Source: Acidobacteriota bacterium
GTDB taxonomy: Bacteria > Acidobacteriota > Thermoanaerobaculia > Multivoradales > Multivoraceae
Assembly: GCA_028875725.1 (NCBI GenBank)
Contig: JAPPCR010000006.1
Span: 1,619,786 to 1,683,785, forward strand
Direction of reading: 5' to 3'
DNA length: 64,000 nt
Both the position numbers and the translations under genes were made by a program. Each line of letters begins with the position of its first letter. The stretch's first letter is position 1. This document shows, one piece after another, positions 1 through 7,376 of this stretch. The notes under the pieces were generated by a model, which had not been told where the DNA came from, did not search any database, and was given only the letters and a program-made list of their open reading frames with translations.

Positions 1-1
1 A

Positions 2-319
2 GCGACCGGCTTCGAGCGGTATCTCGACACCTTCCCCGACGGCGAGGACGCGGACAGCGCCCAGTACTGGCTTGGGGAGTCGTACATGGGACAGGGGAGG
101 TTTCGCACGGCGATCGACGAACTCGGCCGGGTCGCTGAACGCTACCCGTCCAGTGACAAGGTCGCTAGCTCCATGCTGCGCATTGGCGTGGCGCACATCG
201 AACTCGGCGAACGCGAGTTGGGCAACGAGATGTTGCTCCGCGTCAGGCAGGAGTATCCGGACTCGGACGAGGCGGCCCTGGCCCTGCAGCAACTCGACAA
301 CCCGGCCGACCAACTGTAA
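2..319 (+). CDS. TPR protein, CpoB/YbgF-like, C-terminal part only
   Basis: The frame is open from the window edge and ends at TAA 317-319, giving the last 105 residues; the start lies outside. The sequence reads as two tandem TPR-like helical hairpins, with the AQYWLGESYMGQGRF and YPSSDKVASSMLRIGVAHIE segments and a closing YPDSDEAALALQQL helix. This spacing and the YP-S turn are typical of the C-terminal domain of CpoB (YbgF), a periplasmic protein that coordinates the Tol-Pal system with peptidoglycan synthesis. Family membership is by motif only. The missing N-terminus, where a coiled coil would be expected, would settle it. It could instead be a BamD/CpoB-type TPR lipoprotein. It is followed after 76 bp by rpsT on the same strand. 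Confidence 0.75.
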   Translation, partial: ATGFERYLDTFPDGEDADSAQYWLGESYMGQGRFRTAIDELGRVAERYPSSDKVASSMLRIGVAHIELGERELGNEMLLRVRQEYPDSDEAALALQQLDNPADQL

Positions 320-395
320 ACTGCGCCGCCGGCGCTGGTAACCCAAGGCTCGGCCAACACGAACCCTACGGCCCCGAGCCCAGAGAGAACACGAA

Positions 396-695
396 ATGGC
401 GAACAGCAAGCAGGCCGAGAAGCGCATCCGGCAGTCCCTCATCCGGCGAGATCGGAACCGGGCCGCGATGTCCAGACTCCGCACCTCGATCAAACAGCTC
501 CGCACCGCCGCGGACAGCGACGTGACGAAGGCGCACGAGCTTCTCCCATCGACGCTCAGCCTGATCGACGCGACGGCCCGAAGAGGCGCGATCCACCCGA
601 ACGCGGCGGCCCGACGCAAGTCGCGCCTGACCAGGCTCGTGAATCGTCGCGCCGAGGCGGCCGCCACGGCAGCACCCGCCGAATCTTCCGACTGA
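396..695 (+). CDS. rpsT: 30S ribosomal protein S20
   Basis: This 99-residue protein is S20, which binds 16S rRNA and helps early assembly of the small subunit. It has the usual MANSKQAEKRIRQS opening, the TSIKQLRTA segment and the RGAIHPNAAARRKSRL block found in nearly all S20 proteins. Length fits the family (about 85-100 residues), with a short Ala/Glu-rich tail after residue 88. The ATG is the family start. The upstream region has only a weak purine stretch (gagagaaca), so the ribosome site is poor. It stands alone between the TPR gene upstream and the convergent lptE-like gene downstream. Confidence 0.97.
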   Translation: MANSKQAEKRIRQSLIRRDRNRAAMSRLRTSIKQLRTAADSDVTKAHELLPSTLSLIDATARRGAIHPNAAARRKSRLTRLVNRRAEAAATAAPAESSD

Positions 696-699
696 ATCG

Positions 700-715
700 T
701 CCGCGGCGGCGCGGA
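700..715. terminator. Short GC hairpin between convergent genes
   Basis: A 6-bp perfect stem (TCCGCG / CGCGGA) with a 4-base loop sits in the 26-bp gap between the stop of rpsT and the stop of the convergent lptE-like gene. It has no T tract on either strand, so it is at best a weak bidirectional terminator. Confidence 0.3.
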
Positions 716-721
716 TCGTAG

Positions 722-1279
722 TCAGAATCCCTCGAGCAGGTCCGTCACCATCGTGTCGGCGAAGCGTTCGGCGCTGTCTTCGATGGCGATGTTCTCACGG
801 TCGAAGAAGTCGCTGTCGGCGCTCTCGACCTCGTAGCTCTCCTTGAACTGGTAGCGATCGTTCGCCCAGATCACCTCCCCTTCCTCGCCGGTCGGCGTGG
901 GAATCCGCCGGAACGAAACGTCAGTCACGATCGCCAGTTCGTACTCTTGGGCGCGGCCGTCGCTCGTGAACGTGATCGGCGCCACGCGGAATGCCGTCAC
1001 CGCGCCGCGAATCACAGCGTCCGCCTCGTCCTCGGTCGCCACCAGTTCGAACCGCGGCCGGGTCACGAGTTCGTCGGCGATCGCCTGAGTGAGGAACTGC
1101 TCGACCTCGACCCGAATGGTCCGGTTCTCGAACGGCTCCAGGAACACCCGCCGAATGTCCTCGGGGATGTTCGAGGCCTTGCCCACCAGGGTGTAGCCGC
1201 AGCCGGTCAGCGCCAGGCCGACGGCAAGGACGGAAACCACCGCCACGAGTCGCACCGGCCATGCCGCCTTCATCGCCAT
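722..1279 (-). CDS. lptE: LptE-like LPS-assembly lipoprotein
   Basis: This 185-residue protein has a lipoprotein signal peptide ending in the lipobox ALTGC, followed by GYTLVGKASNIPEDI and the conserved VFLEPFENRT block typical of LptE. The family partners the LptD barrel in the outer membrane and delivers LPS to the surface. The central DAVIRGAVTAFRVAPITF strand also fits. Starts at 1279 (MAMKAA) or 1273 (MKAA) both give a good signal peptide. A longer frame to 1309 would overlap nusB and adds a non-signal leader. The gene lies 16 bp downstream of nusB and is probably the last gene of the der-ribH-nusB group. If correct, the organism has an LPS-type outer membrane. Confidence 0.8.
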   Translation of the reverse strand: MAMKAAWPVRLVAVVSVLAVGLALTGCGYTLVGKASNIPEDIRRVFLEPFENRTIRVEVEQFLTQAIADELVTRPRFELVATEDEADAVIRGAVTAFRVAPITFTSDGRAQEYELAIVTDVSFRRIPTPTGEEGEVIWANDRYQFKESYEVESADSDFFDRENIAIEDSAERFADTMVTDLLEGF

Positions 1280-1295
1280 CAGCCTAGCAGCAGGG

Positions 1296-1799
1296 TCAGC
1301 GGCTGGCATCCCGGCCCAGGGTGGCCAACAGAGCGTCCAGGATTCCGTTGACGAACCTCCCCGACTGCTCGGAACCGAACTTCTTGGCCAGCTCGATCGC
1401 CTCGTCGATCACCACGACAGCAGGCACGTCCGGCTGGTGACGTAGCTCGTAGACGGCAAGCCGCAGGACATTCCGGTCGACCAGGGGCATTCTCTCCAGC
1501 CGCCAGTTCTCCGCCTGCTCATCGATCAGCGCGTCGATCGATTCCTGGTTGACGAGGCTGCCTTCCAGTAACGTGCGCGCGTAATCCAGCGCCAGCTTCG
1601 AGGCCCGCAGCGTGGCGCCCGCGTCGGCGGTTTCGGCGCGGAACGCATGGACATCGAACTCGCGGACCAACTGCGGTGGCTCAAGCCGCCCGACTTCGCG
1701 CTGGTAGAGCATCTGCAGCGCCATCTCACGTGCCTGGCGGCGTTTTCCCGCCGGGGCACGGCCAGTCGTCTGGGCTGCCGCGACTCCCGTCCTGGTCAT
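1296..1799 (-). CDS. nusB: Transcription antitermination factor NusB
   Basis: This 167-residue all-helical protein matches NusB, which with NusE (S10) binds boxA RNA and promotes rRNA antitermination. Clear family marks are REMALQMLYQREVG near the N-terminus, the RNVLRLAVYEL helix, and VVIDEAIELAKKFGSEQSGRFVNGILD at the C-terminus. About 20 Ala/Arg-rich residues precede the conserved part, so the true start could be a little downstream. It sits 13 bp after ribH and 16 bp before lptE on the same strand. The ribH-nusB pairing is a common bacterial arrangement. Confidence 0.95.
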   Translation of the reverse strand: MTRTGVAAAQTTGRAPAGKRRQAREMALQMLYQREVGRLEPPQLVREFDVHAFRAETADAGATLRASKLALDYARTLLEGSLVNQESIDALIDEQAENWRLERMPLVDRNVLRLAVYELRHQPDVPAVVVIDEAIELAKKFGSEQSGRFVNGILDALLATLGRDASR

Positions 1800-1812
1800 C
1801 GCCTCGTCCTGG

Positions 1813-2280
1813 TCATGGCCTCAACGACCGCAGCAGAACCGCCATCTCCAGGGCAGCTTCCGCGGCCTCCTGGCCCTTGTTGCCCGCCTTGCCGCCCGCC
1901 CGAGCCACCGCCTGGTCCGCATCATCGCAAGTCAGAACACCAAAGCCGACGGCGAGTCCGGTCCGTGCCGTGACTCGCGCACATCCGGCCGCGCACTCGC
2001 TGCAGATGTACTCGAAGTGCGGCGTCTCGCCCTGGATCACCGCTCCAAGCGCCACCAGGGCATCGAACCGCCCGGTATCCGCCAGGGCGTCCAGAGCGGC
2101 CGGCACCTCCCAGGCGCCAGGGACCCGGACCAACTCGATGTTCTCGTCCAGGACACCGTGCCGCAGCAGCGCCTCTCGCGCGCCGGCGATCAGTCCTTCA
2201 ACGATGGCGCCGTTGAATCGCGCCGCGACCAGACCGAGCCGGAAGCCAGCCGCATCGGCTGCGGTCTTCACGTCGTGCAC
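1813..2280 (-). CDS. ribH: 6,7-dimethyl-8-ribityllumazine synthase
   Basis: RibH condenses 5-amino-6-ribitylaminouracil with dihydroxybutanone phosphate, the penultimate step of riboflavin synthesis. The 155-residue protein has the LVAARFN opening strand, the VPGAWEVP substrate loop, ALGAVIQGETPHFEYI with the catalytic His, GFGVLT, and the GNKGQEAAEAALEMA helix. Length is normal. The start is GTG (plus-strand cac at 2278-2280), and a second in-frame GTG lies three codons on. No other rib genes are in the window. The gene begins 21 bp after the 3' end of tRNA-Pro on the same strand, so its mRNA leader may be made by tRNA 3' processing if the two are co-transcribed. Confidence 0.96.
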   Translation of the reverse strand: MHDVKTAADAAGFRLGLVAARFNGAIVEGLIAGAREALLRHGVLDENIELVRVPGAWEVPAALDALADTGRFDALVALGAVIQGETPHFEYICSECAAGCARVTARTGLAVGFGVLTCDDADQAVARAGGKAGNKGQEAAEAALEMAVLLRSLRP

Positions 2281-2301
2281 GGGCCGTCACCAGGGGGTGG
2301 A

Positions 2302-2378
2302 TGGTCGGGACGGCGAGATTCGAACTCGCGACCCCCTGAACCCCATTCAGGTACGCTACCAGACTGCGCCACGTCCCG
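2302..2378 (-). tRNA. tRNA-Pro (GGG anticodon)
   Basis: Read on the minus strand, a 7-bp acceptor stem CGGGACG/CGTCCCG, a D arm with GCGC...GCGT, an anticodon arm CCTGA-ATGGGGT-TCAGG and a T arm GCGAG-TTCGAAT-CTCGC fold into a full cloverleaf of 77 nt. The anticodon is GGG (proline). The 3' CCA is encoded at 2302-2304. The gene lies between the merR-like gene and ribH on the same strand. Confidence 0.96.
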
Positions 2379-2445
2379 ACCGAAGGGCATTCTCTATTGG
2401 ATTGCGGCCCTTTGGCAACACGGTAGCGCCATACCGCGTTCACCG

Positions 2446-2940
2446 CTAGTCGCTTTCGGCGCCCGCTTCCGGCCTGAGTTCGGCGACGAGCTGGCGAGCC
2501 TGAGCGACCAGCGCCGCCACTCCACCTTCCAGCCGCTCGACGCGTCGGGCAAGGGCCCCGATCTCGCTCGTGTCGACGGGCGGAGCCTCATCGACCGGCG
2601 AACCCTCGTCGACGGCCGCGTCCTCCTCCACCTCGTCCGCCGGCGACTGACCACCATTCGGCCCGTCTTCCGTTGCAGGAAGCAGGGGCCGGCCGCGGAG
2701 CCGACCGTCCTCCAGTTCCGCCGCCAGCTTCTTCTTGGCCCTTGCGATCGTGTAGCCCTCGTCGTAGAGGAGCTCCTTGATCCGACGAATCGTCTCCAGA
2801 TCCTCTGCATCGAAGTCACCGCGGCCCCCGCCGGCTTTCCTCGAGGCCAGGGCCGGGAACTCCGTCTGCCAGTAACGGAGTACGTAGGGCTGGATATCCA
2901 GCAACCGGCACGCATCGGCGATCTTGTACTGCTTGGAAAT
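2446..2940 (-). CDS. MerR-family transcriptional regulator, apparent AUU start
   Basis: The N-terminal 70 residues form a MerR-type winged helix: KQYKIADACRLLDIQPYVLR as the helix-turn-helix, then WQTEFPAL, and LETIRRIKELLYDEGYTI as the wing and helix 4. An acidic linker and a C-terminal coiled-coil helix (ALARRVERLEGGVAALV) follow, which probably dimerises. There are no effector-binding cysteines, so the ligand is unknown. No ATG, GTG or TTG precedes the helix-turn-helix: an in-frame TAG lies at 2956-2958, and the only well-placed start is ATT at 2938-2940, 6 nt after GGGGAGG. A TTG at 2902-2904 would delete half of the DNA-binding motif. The gene is 93 bp downstream of der and may be co-transcribed. 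Confidence 0.85.
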   Translation of the reverse strand: MSKQYKIADACRLLDIQPYVLRYWQTEFPALASRKAGGGRGDFDAEDLETIRRIKELLYDEGYTIARAKKKLAAELEDGRLRGRPLLPATEDGPNGGQSPADEVEEDAAVDEGSPVDEAPPVDTSEIGALARRVERLEGGVAALVAQARQLVAELRPEAGAESD

Positions 2941-2946
2941 GAGGGG

Positions 2947-2953
2947 CCTCCCC
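2947..2953 (-). promoter_or_regulatory. Strong Shine-Dalgarno before the AUU start
   Basis: Minus-strand GGGGAGG lies exactly 6 nt before ATT at 2940-2938. It is the strongest ribosome-binding site seen near this gene and decides the start of the MerR-family protein, because the reading frame is closed by TAG just upstream at 2956-2958. Confidence 0.65.
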
Positions 2954-3033
2954 GGCTACGCGTCAACTACGCCCGAGCGCGACCGAGAAAGGAGGGCAGT
3001 TTCCGGCTGGAGTGCGACCGTACGAACGAAGGA

Positions 3034-4371
3034 TTATACGAAACGCGAAGATCCGCGGCTTGCGTCGGCGTCGCCCCTCCGCTCCCGCACCACGATCCGA
3101 AGCGGAACTCCGTCGAGCCCGAACGTCTGCCTGATGCCGTTCTCGAGATACCTGCGGTAGTTGTGGCCGCGCTTGAGACGTCGGTTCGCGAACAGGAGAA
3201 AGGTGGGAGGCGCGCCGGCCACCTGGGTCGCGTAGAAGAGCCGCCAGGGCCTCCCGCGCTCCGCCGGCGGTTGATGACGAGCCACGATCCGGCGAACTTC
3301 GCGGTTGAGTTCGGACGTGGGCACCTCCAGGCGATGCCGTTCACCGACCCGGTCGAGCGCGGGCATGACGTTTCCCACTCCCCGACCGGTCAGGGCGGAG
3401 ACGTTGACTCGAGCCGGTTTGGCGAACAGTTCGGAAAGCCGGTCCCAGCCCGACTCCAGCCGCTCCCGCTTCTCTTCGTCCACGAGATCCCACTTGTTGC
3501 AGGCCACCACGGCTGAGCGGCCCGCCTGCCAGGCCACGTCGCCGATCGCAAGATCGCCGGAACCTATGCCCTCGCTCGCGTCCACGACCAGGACCACGAG
3601 TTCCGCCCGCTCTATCTGGCGACGGGCAAGCATCACCGCCAGGTCCTCGGGGGCGTCCTGGACCTGGGAACGCCGCCGGATGCCTGCCGTGTCGACGAGC
3701 AAGTAGTCCGGACCGCTGTCGCGCTCCAGCAGACTATCGATCGGGTCCCTGGTAGTGCCGGCAGTGGGAGAGACGAGCGTCCGTTCCCTGCCCAGCAGGC
3801 GATTGACCAGCGAGGACTTGCCTACGTTCGGCCGGCCCACGACCGCGACAGGCGGCGCCGGCGGCACGACCACACCGGAGGCTGCCGGAAGATGTCCGGC
3901 CATCTCCCTGTGCAGGGACTCGAAACCGGCGCCATGCTCCGCCGACAGGAGCACCAGCGCGTCGCCCCCCAGGGCGTAGAACTCGTGGTAGCCCTCCGTG
4001 GCGGCCCGCGTATCGGCCTTGTTGACGACCACGACGATCGGCCGGCCGCTGGTCCGGAGGCGCTCCATCACCTGTTCGTCCGCGGCCGCCAGCCCGTCCC
4101 TGCCGTCAACGACCAGTAGCAGGACGTCGCTCTCTTCGACCGCGAACTCGACCTGCGCGTTCAGGCCCAGAGGGTCGTCGCCCGGGACCAGGCCGCCCGT
4201 GTCGATCAACTCGACGGCGCCGTGCCCCTCCAGCTCGAAACGCCCGACGAGGCGGTCTCGCGTGACCCCCGGCGTGCCGTGGACGATCGCCTGCCGGCGA
4301 CCGATCAGCCGGTTGAAGAGTGTCGATTTGCCAACATTCGGGCGACCGACGATGGCGATCGCGGCGGGCAT
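3034..4371 (-). CDS. der: Ribosome biogenesis GTPase Der (EngA)
   Basis: Der has two tandem GTPase domains and a KH-like domain and is needed for 50S subunit assembly. All elements are visible in 445 residues: the first G1 GRPNVGKST near residue 8, TPGVTRD, DTGG and NKAD; the second G1 GRPNVGKSS near residue 180, TAGTTRD, DTAG and NKWD; and the KH-like end with FANRRLKRGHNYRRYLENGI. I place the start at ATG 4371 because MPAAIAIVGRPN is the standard opening. The frame runs on to 4536 but that part overlaps the neighbouring lipoprotein gene and looks non-coding. Der begins 20 bp after that gene's stop, so the two are probably co-transcribed. Confidence 0.96.
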   Translation of the reverse strand: MPAAIAIVGRPNVGKSTLFNRLIGRRQAIVHGTPGVTRDRLVGRFELEGHGAVELIDTGGLVPGDDPLGLNAQVEFAVEESDVLLLVVDGRDGLAAADEQVMERLRTSGRPIVVVVNKADTRAATEGYHEFYALGGDALVLLSAEHGAGFESLHREMAGHLPAASGVVVPPAPPVAVVGRPNVGKSSLVNRLLGRERTLVSPTAGTTRDPIDSLLERDSGPDYLLVDTAGIRRRSQVQDAPEDLAVMLARRQIERAELVVLVVDASEGIGSGDLAIGDVAWQAGRSAVVACNKWDLVDEEKRERLESGWDRLSELFAKPARVNVSALTGRGVGNVMPALDRVGERHRLEVPTSELNREVRRIVARHQPPAERGRPWRLFYATQVAGAPPTFLLFANRRLKRGHNYRRYLENGIRQTFGLDGVPLRIVVRERRGDADASRGSSRFV

Positions 4372-4391
4372 GGGGAAGGACGATCGCGCTG

Positions 4392-4919
4392 CTACGACTC
4401 GAACTGATGTTCGATGCGCCGATCGATCACCATCCAGCCCTCGTCGCGGCGCTTGAACTGGTAGCGAACGCGGTAGCGATCCGTGGCGGACGACAGCAGC
4501 CGTTCCGTGCCGCTCGCGAGCGAGTCGATGTCCCAAACCTCGATCGTCGTCACCGCCGCGTTGGAGTACCGCCAGACGTTGATCCGCTCGATCTCGAAAC
4601 TCTTGAGCATCGGGCGCAGGGTGCGGCTTGCCTCCATCTCGAGATCGTGGACGCGTTTCCTGACGGTGGCGATCTCCTTGGGCACGGCACCCGAGGCAAG
4701 TGCGTCAAAGTCTCCCTCGGCGTAGGCGTTACCGAGCTTGGGCAGGTAGTCGGCCAGGACGATCTCGATCGCGATTCGATCCTCCTCGGAGGCGCCGTCC
4801 GGCCCCGTCTCAGCGCAACCAGCAGCTCCGCCGGCGAGCAGAATCGCCGAAATCACGACCGTTGGGGCGGACGCCCTGGGAAGACGGGCGAACGGACACA
4901 CCTGGGTTGAGATGCTCAT
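4392..4919 (-). CDS. Putative lipoprotein with a small C-terminal alpha/beta domain
   Basis: This 175-residue protein has an N-terminal hydrophobic segment (VVISAILLAGGAAGC) that reads as a lipoprotein signal with Cys near residue 35. The mature part has a helical stretch (DRIAIEIVLADYLPKLGNAYAEG) and a beta-rich end whose last strands, YRVRYQFKRRDEGWMVIDRRIEHQF, resemble the end of NTF2-like or IMS-type domains, where such a tail binds a partner. I do not recognise a specific family. There is no Shine-Dalgarno: the start ATG follows a TAGTCT box by 6 nt. It lies 20 bp upstream of der, diverging from tRNA-Leu. Confidence 0.7.
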   Translation of the reverse strand: MSISTQVCPFARLPRASAPTVVISAILLAGGAAGCAETGPDGASEEDRIAIEIVLADYLPKLGNAYAEGDFDALASGAVPKEIATVRKRVHDLEMEASRTLRPMLKSFEIERINVWRYSNAAVTTIEVWDIDSLASGTERLLSSATDRYRVRYQFKRRDEGWMVIDRRIEHQFES

Positions 4920-4925
4920 GAGATG

Positions 4926-4931
4926 AGACTA
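4926..4931 (-). promoter_or_regulatory. Candidate -10 box, leaderless start
   Basis: Minus-strand TAGTCT lies 6 nt before the ATG of the lipoprotein gene at 4919. The 6-nt spacer (CATCTC) has no Shine-Dalgarno, so transcription would start at or next to the start codon. The same geometry recurs before several other genes in this window. No good -35 was seen. Confidence 0.45.
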
Positions 4932-4962
4932 GCAGCCTGCTGCTGATGAGCCGATATGCGGA

Positions 4963-4968
4963 TAGAAT
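4963..4968 (+). promoter_or_regulatory. Candidate -10 box for tRNA-Leu
   Basis: TAGAAT lies 25 nt before the 5' end of tRNA-Leu, within a locally AT-richer stretch (gatatgcggatagaatc). This is a sensible distance for a short tRNA leader removed by RNase P. A convincing -35 is not visible. Confidence 0.45.
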
Positions 4969-4993
4969 CCCGCTCCGGCTCAGGCCGCAGCCT

Positions 4994-5081
<88 letters not shown>

Positions 5082-5088
5082 GGCCCGC

Positions 5089-5661
5089 TCAGGTGTAGAT
5101 GGCCAGCGCGCTGTCCCCGTAGCGCTTGTGCCGCCGCAGCCTGAACCTCCCGGCTGCCGCCGGCGGCGGGTGCCGGCTGGAATGTTCCAGGACGATCTCG
5201 CCCCCGTCCACGACCACCGCGGAGACGACGCCGAGCAACTCGCAAACGCCGGCCGCTTCGTAGGGCGGATCGACGAACACGAGGTCGAACGCGACTTCCC
5301 CGTCCACCACCTTCTCCAGGTCCCCCGGCAGAACCGCTGCCGCCAGACGTAGATCGTCCGCGCCGAGCGCTTCCCGGCTCTCCCTCATGCAGGCCTGGGC
5401 GAGGGAACTCCGATCGACCGCCAGGGCGAAGCCGGCGCCGCGAGACAGGGCTTCGAACGAGACGGCTCCAGAGCCGGCATAGAGCTCCAGCACGCGACTG
5501 CCGTTGACGCGATCGCCCCAATGGGAGAACAGGGCCTCGCGCACGCGCGCCTGGGTCGGGCGGGCGCCCTCTGGCGCCGCCAGCCGGCGCCCGCGCCAGT
5601 AGCCGCCAAGCACCTTCACGCCCCCCGGGCGCTTCGCCGCGGCGGACCGGCGACGGCTCAT
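5089..5661 (-). CDS. rsmD: 16S rRNA (guanine-966-N2)-methyltransferase RsmD
   Basis: RsmD methylates N2 of G966 in 16S rRNA using S-adenosylmethionine. The 190-residue protein shows the family's RPTQARVREALFSHW motif (about 34-48), the SAM-binding VLELYAGSGAVSFEALSRGA (about 57-76) and the catalytic DPPY at residues 131-134. The C-terminal RRHKRYGDSALAIY ending is also typical. About 12 basic residues precede the conserved GG.W.GR block. Its start codon overlaps the stop of the amidohydrolase gene upstream (ATGA, 5658-5661), so the two are translationally coupled. Confidence 0.93.
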   Translation of the reverse strand: MSRRRSAAAKRPGGVKVLGGYWRGRRLAAPEGARPTQARVREALFSHWGDRVNGSRVLELYAGSGAVSFEALSRGAGFALAVDRSSLAQACMRESREALGADDLRLAAAVLPGDLEKVVDGEVAFDLVFVDPPYEAAGVCELLGVVSAVVVDGGEIVLEHSSRHPPPAAAGRFRLRRHKRYGDSALAIYT

Positions 5662-7376
5662 CCGGTGGGCGACGGGGACAACGGCAGGCGGTACGCGAGC
5701 CGGCCGCCGACGATGGTGTAGACGACCCGGGTCCCCGGGATCTCCTCCTCCGGGATGGTCATGATGTCCCGCGACAGGACGGTCAGATCGGCGTACTTGC
5801 CGACTTCCAGGCTTCCCTTCGTGCCCTCCTCGAAAGCCGCATAAGCGGCGTCGATCGTGTAGGAGCGCAGGGCCTCTTCGCGGGTCATCCGCTGTTCCCC
5901 GTAGAAGACCTCGCCATTCGCCATCCGGCGAGTGACCGCGGCATGGAACGACGCGATCGGATCGACATCCTCGACCGGCGCGTCCGTGCCGTTCGTAACG
6001 ACGGCGCCGGAGTCGATCAGGTCCCGCCAGACGTAGGCGCCCTCCGCGCTCCGCTGCTCGCCGAGACGATCCGGCACCCAGGGCCCGTCAGACGTGCAGT
6101 GCACAGCCTGCATCGAGGCGATCACGCCAAGTTCGGCAAACCGGGGCACATCGTCGGGATGGAGGTGCTGAGCGTGCTCAACGCGCCAACGCTTCGTCCG
6201 GTCGCCGGCCAGAGCCCGCTCGAACAGATCCAGGGTCTCCCGATTGGCCCGATCACCGATCGCATGGACACAGAGCTGGAAGTCATGTTCCCGCGCCAGC
6301 CGGGCGGTTTCCTCCATCACGCCGAGACTCGTCGTGTTCAGCCCTGCGGACTGCGGCATGTCCTCGTAAGGATCGAGCAGCCAGGCGCCGTGCGATCCCA
6401 ACGCCCCATCGATCAACCGCTTGATCCCCCGGACGGTGAGGAAGCCGTCGCCGCGGTCGATCATCCGATAGCGGCCCAATCTCTCGGCCAACGCCTCGTT
6501 GTTCTCGCTCACCATCACCCAGAGCCGCAGCGGCAAGGCGCCGTCGTCCGCCAGCTGCCGATAGGCGTCGATCAGTCCGAAACTGGAGCCCGCGTCCTGG
6601 AAGCTCGTGATGCCCTTGGCCAGGCACTCTTCGCCAGCCAGCCGCACGACCTGCCGCGCGTAGCTAGGCTCGAGGCTCTCCGAACGCAGCCCGGCGACGA
6701 GGGTCTCGGCGGTCTCCCTGAGCGCGCCGGTCGGCCGACCGTCCGCGTCCCGTACGATCTCCCCGCCCTCCGGATCGGCCGTCGCGGCATCGATGCCGGC
6801 CAACTCCATCGCCCTCGCGTTCGCGAACGCCATGTGGCCGCTGGCATGACCGAGAAGCACGGGGTTCTCCGGAGACACTGCGCTCAGGCGGTGGTGCGTC
6901 GGCAGTCCCTGAACCGCCGGAACCGGCGGATCGGACCACTTCGACTGGTGCCAGCCCCTGCCCAGGATCCAGGCTCCCGGCTCTGCCTCCGTTACTGCTT
7001 CCGCGACCTGCGCGACGATCTCGTCCCAGGTTCGCGCCCCATCGAGCGCCAACTGGAGCCGGGCCTCCCCAACGCCCCAGAAATGGCCGTGTCCCTCGAT
7101 GAACCCGGGAACGCCCAGCCGCCCCTCCAGATCAACGACCTCCGTGTCCGGCCCGATCCACGACCGCGCCTCGCCGCTCGAGCCGACGAAGACGATCCGA
7201 CCGCCGGAAGCGGCAAGCGCCTCTACCTCTGCCGGAACCGCCAGGGTCACCAGGCGGCCGTTCAGGACCACCAGGTCCGCCGGATCCGGACCGCCTCCCC
7301 CACAGCCGGTCAGGGCGACTCCGAGCAGCGCCCCGAGGACCGGACCGCAGCGCGCACCGGCACTGGGGTCCATCAT
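5658..7376 (-). CDS. Amidohydrolase, YtcJ-like, lipoprotein or exported
   Basis: This 572-residue protein belongs to the amidohydrolase 3 (YtcJ/NfdA-like) family of metal-dependent hydrolases, several of which remove N-formyl or similar amide groups. It starts with a lipoprotein-like signal (GALLGVALTGC), then DLVVLNGRLVTL and the metal-binding GFIEGHGHFWG. Further active-site segments are FQDAGSS, LCVHAIGDRANRETLDLF, VEHAQHLHPDD and NGTDAPVEDVDPIASFHAAVTR. The C-terminal KGSLEVGKYADLTVLSRD strand completes the beta-sandwich. The substrate cannot be named. It overlaps both rsmD (4 bp) and the lytic transglycosylase gene upstream (4 bp), so the three form an operon. Confidence 0.9.
   Translation of the reverse strand: MMDPSAGARCGPVLGALLGVALTGCGGGGPDPADLVVLNGRLVTLAVPAEVEALAASGGRIVFVGSSGEARSWIGPDTEVVDLEGRLGVPGFIEGHGHFWGVGEARLQLALDGARTWDEIVAQVAEAVTEAEPGAWILGRGWHQSKWSDPPVPAVQGLPTHHRLSAVSPENPVLLGHASGHMAFANARAMELAGIDAATADPEGGEIVRDADGRPTGALRETAETLVAGLRSESLEPSYARQVVRLAGEECLAKGITSFQDAGSSFGLIDAYRQLADDGALPLRLWVMVSENNEALAERLGRYRMIDRGDGFLTVRGIKRLIDGALGSHGAWLLDPYEDMPQSAGLNTTSLGVMEETARLAREHDFQLCVHAIGDRANRETLDLFERALAGDRTKRWRVEHAQHLHPDDVPRFAELGVIASMQAVHCTSDGPWVPDRLGEQRSAEGAYVWRDLIDSGAVVTNGTDAPVEDVDPIASFHAAVTRRMANGEVFYGEQRMTREEALRSYTIDAAYAAFEEGTKGSLEVGKYADLTVLSRDIMTIPEEEIPGTRVVYTIVGGRLAYRLPLSPSPTG

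Noticed and set aside
4372..4536. N-terminal extension of Der up to 4536
   Set aside because: The added 55 residues have no similarity to Der, are Arg/His-rich and overlap the lipoprotein gene; the canonical start MPAAIAIVGRPN is at 4371.
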